Assembly: GCA_946479705.1 (NCBI GenBank)
Contig: CAMLHI010000084.1
Coordinates: 1-7,894 of the forward strand
DNA: 7,894 bases
Direction of reading: 5' to 3'
From: an uncultured Oxalobacteraceae bacterium
GTDB taxonomy: Bacteria > Pseudomonadota > Gammaproteobacteria > Burkholderiales > Burkholderiaceae
Every line of letters starts with the position of its first letter. The first letter of the stretch is position 1. Position numbers and translations under genes: made by a program. Below, piece by piece: positions 6,673 to 7,894 of this stretch. The notes under the pieces were generated by a model. It did no database searches. It was not told the origin of the DNA and was given only the letters and a program-made list of their open reading frames with translations.

Positions 6673-6696
6673 TTAGCGGCAAGATATATCTGCTAA
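6673..6696. repeat. Dyad just after the aidB stop
   Basis: TTAGC (6673-6677) and GCTAA (6692-6696) flank the perfect 10-bp palindrome AGATATATCT (6682-6691), with a 4-nt asymmetric insertion on the left side. No T run follows, so it is not a convincing terminator. It could be a weak 3' structure of the aidB transcript or a regulator site upstream of upp. Confidence 0.3.
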
Positions 6697-6702
6697 TAAT
6701 TG

Positions 6703-6732
6703 CGGACAAAGGGCGCCCGTAGCGGCGATAAT
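6703..6732 (+). promoter_or_regulatory. Possible sigma-70-type promoter of upp
   Basis: CGGACA (6703-6708) and GATAAT (6727-6732), 18 bp apart, match the -35 and -10 consensus at 4 and 5 of 6 positions. Transcription would start near 6739 and give upp a leader of about 47 nt. A GGGCGCCC palindrome (6711-6718) lies in the spacer. Confidence 0.4.
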
Positions 6733-6785
6733 AATGCGCGGGCCATAAGCCCATCGCCACTCGCCGACCCTATCCATACGCGCCC

Positions 6786-7436
6786 ATGAAACAAGACCCC
6801 CGCTTTCCCAATTTGTTCATCCTGAACCACCCGCTCATCCAGCACAAGCTGAGCCATATGCGCGAGCGCGACACGTCCACGCGCACCTTCCGCGAGCTGC
6901 TCAAGGAAATCACGCTGCTGATGGGCTACGAAATCACCCGCGACCTGCCGCTGACCACGCGCAAGATCGAGACGCCGCTGGAAACCATCGACGCGCCTGT
7001 TATCGCCGGCAAGAAGCTGGCCATCGTGCCGATCCTGCGCGCCGGCATCGGCATGAGCGACGGCCTGCTGGAACTGGTGCCGTCGGCGCGCGTGGGCCAC
7101 GTGGGCGTGTTCCGCGACCCGGCCACCCATCTGCCGGTGGAGTACCTGGTGCGCCTGCCGGACACGGTCGATCGCACCTTCATCCTGTGCGACCCGATGG
7201 TCGCCACCGGCAATTCGGCGGTGCATGCGATCGACGTGCTCAAGCGCCGCGGCGTGCCGGACGAGCAGATCATCTTCCTGGCCCTGGTGGCCGCGCCGGA
7301 AGGCGTGGAAGTGTTCCAGGCGGCCCATCCGCAGGTCAAGCTGTACGTGGCCTCGCTCGATTCGCACCTGAACGACCATGCCTACATCGTGCCCGGACTG
7401 GGCGACGCGGGCGACCGTATTTTCGGCACCAAGTAA
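6786..7436 (+). CDS. upp: Uracil phosphoribosyltransferase
   Basis: 216 residues, slightly longer than the 208 of E. coli Upp. The cytoplasmic enzyme joins uracil and PRPP to make UMP and pyrophosphate in pyrimidine salvage. The family pattern is complete: an N-terminal segment with [18 protein letters not shown] (15-32), the [10 protein letters not shown] loop (81-90), the PRPP-binding motif [12 protein letters not shown] (134-145), and the uracil-binding C-terminus [17 protein letters not shown] (200-216). ATG 6786 gives the usual [14 protein letters not shown] start, although no strong Shine-Dalgarno sequence precedes it. It is followed after 19 bp by the HPt gene on the same strand, suggesting co-transcription. 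No uracil permease gene is adjacent in the window. Confidence 0.97.
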   Translation: MKQDPRFPNLFILNHPLIQHKLSHMRERDTSTRTFRELLKEITLLMGYEITRDLPLTTRKIETPLETIDAPVIAGKKLAIVPILRAGIGMSDGLLELVPSARVGHVGVFRDPATHLPVEYLVRLPDTVDRTFILCDPMVATGNSAVHAIDVLKRRGVPDEQIIFLALVAAPEGVEVFQAAHPQVKLYVASLDSHLNDHAYIVPGLGDAGDRIFGTK

Positions 7437-7455
7437 ACTTCACCACACCGGCGCA

Positions 7456-7815
7456 ATGGCTACACCGATCGACCAGGATTTTTTCGCGCGGCTCAACGCG
7501 CTCAACGAGAAGTTCGCCACGGGCATTCCCGCGACCATGCAGCGGCTGCAGGATGCGCGCGCGCGCTTCGACCCGGACGCGGCCGACCAGGAACTGGTCA
7601 AGGATATGCACCAGGTGCTGCACACCATCGCCGGTTCGGCCGCCACCTTCGGCTTTCGCATCCTGGGCCAGGAAGCGCGCCACCTCGAGCAGCGCCTGCG
7701 CGTGCTGATGGCCTACCCGGTCATCGCCGCGCGCGACTGGCGCGACTGGATGGCGGCCCTGGACGACTACATCGCCTGGGCCTTGCGCGATCCGAAAGCG
7801 GGCAGCTATCCCTGA
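7456..7815 (+). CDS. Stand-alone HPt phosphotransfer protein
   Basis: 119 residues, the size of a single histidine-phosphotransfer domain and nothing more. The motif MHQVLHTIAGSAATFGF (51-67) is the classical HPt signature, with His56 as the phospho-accepting residue and the following Gly-Ser-Ala packing against it; a second helix LGQEARHLEQRL (70-81) follows, as in four-helix HPt bundles. Such proteins relay phosphate between a hybrid kinase receiver and a response regulator in the cytoplasm. No kinase or receiver gene is visible here, so its partners are unknown. I chose ATG 7456 because the longer open frame from 7378 lies inside upp and adds residues with no HPt similarity. No good Shine-Dalgarno sequence is present; coupling to upp translation, 19 bp upstream, is plausible. 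Confidence 0.88.
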   Translation: MATPIDQDFFARLNALNEKFATGIPATMQRLQDARARFDPDAADQELVKDMHQVLHTIAGSAATFGFRILGQEARHLEQRLRVLMAYPVIAARDWRDWMAALDDYIAWALRDPKAGSYP

Positions 7816-7826
7816 GCGGCTGAGAG

Positions 7827-7864
7827 TCGGCCTGTTGAGTGTGTACAAATGGCAACACGGCCGA
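7827..7864 (+). terminator. Possible terminator hairpin after the HPt gene
   Basis: TCGGCCTGTTG (7827-7837) pairs with CAACACGGCCGA (7853-7864) as an 11-bp stem with one bulged base and a 15-nt loop, starting 11 nt after the HPt stop. Only a short T-rich stretch (TAGTTTGATC) follows, so termination would be weak. It is consistent with the end of an upp-HPt transcription unit. Confidence 0.4.
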
Positions 7865-7894
7865 TAGTTTGATCTAGCGCAAACTTTAGGGACT

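Noticed and set aside
1..7894. Prophage, insertion sequence, defence or biosynthetic system
   Set aside because: No transposase, integrase, terminal inverted repeats with target duplications, CRISPR repeats or defence-type domains can be seen; the genes present are ordinary signalling and housekeeping types.

Overview
The window reads as a chromosomal segment of a GC-rich Gram-negative betaproteobacterium, most likely of the Oxalobacteraceae (Massilia/Duganella/Janthinobacterium type). This placement is an inference from codon use, lipoprotein style and the mix of c-di-GMP signalling genes; it was not tested by any search. I see no mobile element, CRISPR array, tRNA or rRNA.

Layout. (1) Positions 1-422, minus strand: the N-terminal part of a secreted lipoprotein with a lipobox and a carboxypeptidase-regulatory/SdrD-like fold; its C-terminus lies outside the window. 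(2) Positions 423-1498: about 1.1 kb with no convincing gene, including an AT-rich core at about 760-1150, several short dyads and one doubtful plus-strand ORF. (3) Positions 1517-4764, minus strand: a two-gene signalling operon, PAS-GGDEF-EAL followed by HDOD-GAF, joined by a 4-bp ATGA overlap and ending in a perfect stem-loop over the last stop codon. (4) Positions 4765-5034: a divergent intergenic region. (5) Positions 5035-6672, plus strand: an AidB-type acyl-CoA dehydrogenase starting at GTG. (6) Positions 6786-7815, plus strand: upp (uracil phosphoribosyltransferase), followed 19 bp later by a small stand-alone HPt phosphotransfer protein, then a possible terminator.

How the genes fit together. 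The PAS-GGDEF-EAL protein is probably a c-di-GMP phosphodiesterase: all the EAL catalytic residues I can place are present, while the GGDEF domain keeps its signature motif and inhibitory RxxD site but has lost the first metal-binding Asp (Gly182). It is translated together with an HDOD-GAF protein, a pairing typical of environmental signalling. The AidB homologue (adaptive response to alkylation damage in E. coli) and Upp (pyrimidine salvage) are housekeeping or stress functions. The HPt protein is a phosphorelay intermediate with no histidine kinase or response regulator in view.

I found no clear new biological system. The points most worth a second look are the degenerate GGDEF domain, the upp-HPt linkage, the stem-loop over the HDOD stop codon, and the dyads in the 423-1516 region.
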